NCBI GenBank assembly: GCA_041493205.1
Contig: JBGPYM010000143.1
Coordinates: 1-7,924, forward strand
Direction: 5' to 3'
DNA from: JBGPYM01 sp041493205
GTDB lineage: Bacteria > Bacteroidota > Ignavibacteria > UBA10030 > UBA6906
Length of the DNA: 7,924 nucleotides
Shown here piece by piece: positions 6,256 to 7,924 of the stretch. Made by a program: the position numbers and the translations under genes. The first letter of the stretch is position 1, and each line of letters opens with the position of its first letter. The notes below the pieces were generated by a model. It was given only the letters and a program-made list of their open reading frames with translations, made no database searches and was not told the origin of the DNA.

Positions 6256-7924
6256 TCAATAATTGAAATTGTAGGTGACCGACGGGATGATGGGAAACAA
6301 TGTTACCTGGACTGCTTCCGTTTTCGCGGGATCGGCCCTGTTCTGCCTGAAGTAGATCGCATACGCGTTCATGCGGTCATAGACATTGTAAATGGAGAAG
6401 TTCAGGCTCGACCGCTCTCCGAGCTTCCAGGTCGCCGAAAGATCCAGACGGTGGTACGCGGGCATCCGGTACCCGTTCCGCTCGGTGTAGTACGGGACAA
6501 GCCGGTTGTCCACCCAGTAGTTGCCGGCCGGGAATGTCACGGCGTTTCCCGTATTGTACACCCAGACGGCGGAGAAATTCCACGTCGCGTTCAGATCGTA
6601 GATTGCGACTACAGAGACATCATGGGTCCGGTCCTGACGTGCGGGAAAAACCCTGCCGTTCTCGATAAACGGGAATTGCTCCTGTGTCTTCGACCATGTA
6701 TATCCCACCCAGCCGCTGAACCGGCCCGTCCGTTTCCGTATCAGAAATTCGGCCCCGTAGCTCCACCCCCTCCCGAAGATCAGAAGCGATTCGACCGTGG
6801 GGTTGATCTGCAGGTCGGCGCCGTTCCGGTAATCGATCAGGTTCTTCATGTCCTTGTAGTACAGTTCCAGCGAGGATTCGAATTCATTCTGCTCGAAATT
6901 CCTGAAATACCCCACGGCGACCTGGTCGGCATACTGGGGCCTGACGTTGTTGCTGCTGGGGACCCAGAGGTCGCTCGGATTGGCGGTCGTTGAATTCGAG
7001 AGCAGGTGAAGGTACTGCGCGGTCCGTGTATAAGATCCTTTGAGCGAGCTCGATTCATCGATGAGGTAGGTGGCGGCGGCACGGGGCTCGAGGCTCAGGT
7101 CCGTCGTGATCGCTTTCCCCGCGCTGAATTGCGCGGTGCTCACGATGTCGCCGTACTCGTCATACGTGAACGTGTGGCCCGGCCCCATGAGACTGAACAT
7201 GGATGCCCGGAGACCGTAGTTGATCTTGAACCCGGGGAACGGCTCGATCTCGTGCGCCAGGTAGGCGGCGTTTTCAAATGCATACCGGTGCTCGAGCGAT
7301 ATGCTGTTCGCCGAGCTTGTGGGTCCGGCGGTCACAGAACCCGGCATGAATGTGTGGTAGATACTGTTGATGCCGAACTTGAACATGTTTGTCGCGTTCA
7401 TGAAATACTGGAGATCGATTTTGCCGTTGATGTCCTTGATCCCGGACGTGATCTCATACTGGTTCGTGCTCACGCCCACGAGGTTTGTGTACTTGTAATT
7501 GCTGAATGTCAGCGTCGTGTTGCTGAAAAACTGGTCTCCGAAGACGTGAGTCCATCGTGCCGTGGCGGTTGTGTTCCCCCAGCGCAGCCCGATGACGTCG
7601 GGGTAGTCGAGATTGTCGCTGCCGAGGTATCCCGACAGATAAATCCGGTCTTTCTCTCCCAGAGTATAGTTTGCCTTCGCGTTCAGATCATAGAAATACA
7701 GGCTCGTCTTGTTGATCGTCGTGTCGGTCGAGAGCTTCAGGAACAGGTCCGCGTAGGTTCTCCGGCCGGAAATCGTAAATGAGCCTTCGTCCCTGACGAT
7801 CGGGCCCTGGACCGTCAACCTGGCAGCAAGCAACCCGATGCCGCCTGACGCCCCGTACTCCTTCATGTTACCCTCATTGGTCCTGATGTCGAGCACCGAT
7901 GAGAGACGCCCCCCGTATTCGGCT
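6256..7924 (-). CDS. TonB-dependent outer-membrane receptor (N-terminus outside the window)
   Basis: The frame is open through the window edge, giving 555 residues of the C-terminal part. The first visible residues, AEYGGRLSSVLDIRTNEGN, are the end of a TonB plug domain, followed by YGASGGIGLLAARLTVQGPI and GSFTISGRRTYAD, the usual transition to the barrel. The remainder is a 22-strand-type barrel with typical late motifs: SYGAEFLIRKRTGRFSGWVGYTWSKT, FPARQDRTHDVSVVAIYDLN, PAYHRLDLSATWKLG and the terminal VTYNFNY ending on an aromatic residue, as needed for barrel assembly. The missing N-terminus should hold the signal peptide, probably a carboxypeptidase-regulatory-like domain, the TonB box and most of the plug. 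The GTG at 7896 inside this frame is not the start, since the plug sequence continues upstream of it. The neighbouring DUF4249 lipoprotein supports a receptor/lipoprotein uptake pair; the substrate cannot be read from the sequence. Confidence 0.95.
   Translation of the reverse strand, partial: AEYGGRLSSVLDIRTNEGNMKEYGASGGIGLLAARLTVQGPIVRDEGSFTISGRRTYADLFLKLSTDTTINKTSLYFYDLNAKANYTLGEKDRIYLSGYLGSDNLDYPDVIGLRWGNTTATARWTHVFGDQFFSNTTLTFSNYKYTNLVGVSTNQYEITSGIKDINGKIDLQYFMNATNMFKFGINSIYHTFMPGSVTAGPTSSANSISLEHRYAFENAAYLAHEIEPFPGFKINYGLRASMFSLMGPGHTFTYDEYGDIVSTAQFSAGKAITTDLSLEPRAAATYLIDESSSLKGSYTRTAQYLHLLSNSTTANPSDLWVPSSNNVRPQYADQVAVGYFRNFEQNEFESSLELYYKDMKNLIDYRNGADLQINPTVESLLIFGRGWSYGAEFLIRKRTGRFSGWVGYTWSKTQEQFPFIENGRVFPARQDRTHDVSVVAIYDLNATWNFSAVWVYNTGNAVTFPAGNYWVDNRLVPYYTERNGYRMPAYHRLDLSATWKLGERSSLNFSIYNVYDRMNAYAIYFRQNRADPAKTEAVQVTLFPIIPSVTYNFNY

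Noticed and set aside
7006..7782. Plus-strand open frame of 258 residues
   Set aside because: Antisense to the TonB receptor barrel, rich in Val/Arg/Glu with no domain pattern; a shadow frame. The same holds for the 255-residue frame at 6226-6993.
7894..7896. GTG as the start codon of the TonB receptor
   Set aside because: The frame continues upstream as AEYGGRLSS, a conserved plug-domain sequence, so the gene extends beyond the window.

Overview
This is a gene-dense, moderately GC-rich bacterial window in which every supported gene lies on the minus strand, so the biological order runs from high to low coordinates. The pairing of a TonB-dependent outer-membrane receptor with a DUF4249-type lipoprotein points to the Bacteroidota / Ignavibacteriota-Chlorobi (FCB) side of the tree. 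A GAFTGA-containing NtrC-type regulator and a haem-binding beta-barrel-like protein would fit an Ignavibacteria-like or environmental Bacteroidota lineage. This placement is an inference from gene families, not from a marker gene.

Layout in transcription order. (1) 7924-6256: the C-terminal two-thirds or so of a TonB-dependent receptor, cut by the window edge. (2) 6236-5400: a DUF4249-like lipoprotein 19 nt downstream, almost certainly co-transcribed. (3) 5399-5293: a 107-nt gap with a candidate sigma70-type promoter and an unusual leader. (4) 5292-2782: a large membrane-bound hybrid-free sensor histidine kinase (TM, large periplasmic sensor, TM, HAMP, coiled coil, PAS, HisKA, HATPase). (5) 2777-1371: an NtrC-family sigma54 activator (receiver, AAA+, Fis-type HTH) starting 4 nt after the kinase stop; the two form a cognate pair. 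(6) 1370-1166: a 205-nt gap with a perfect 9-bp inverted repeat and a -24/-12-like element. (7) 1165-770: a stand-alone receiver protein with several non-consensus residues. (8) 722-1: the N-terminal part of an exported c-type haem protein (one CxxCH just after the signal peptide) that looks like an outer-membrane beta-barrel.

How they may work together: the kinase senses something in the periplasm and phosphorylates the NtrC-type activator, which would act with RNA polymerase-sigma54. The inverted repeat at 1306-1328 and the -24/-12-like site at 1187-1202 are placed as an enhancer and promoter would be for the unit made of the lone receiver and the haem protein. That suggests a local circuit controlling an outer-membrane electron-transfer or haem protein. 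The receptor/lipoprotein pair upstream may be an independent uptake unit or share the stimulus. All protein families here are known; the possibly new element is the arrangement and the regulatory region between 1166 and 1370. I saw no tRNA, rRNA, CRISPR array, insertion sequence or phage gene. No stretch longer than 300 bases lacks a gene.
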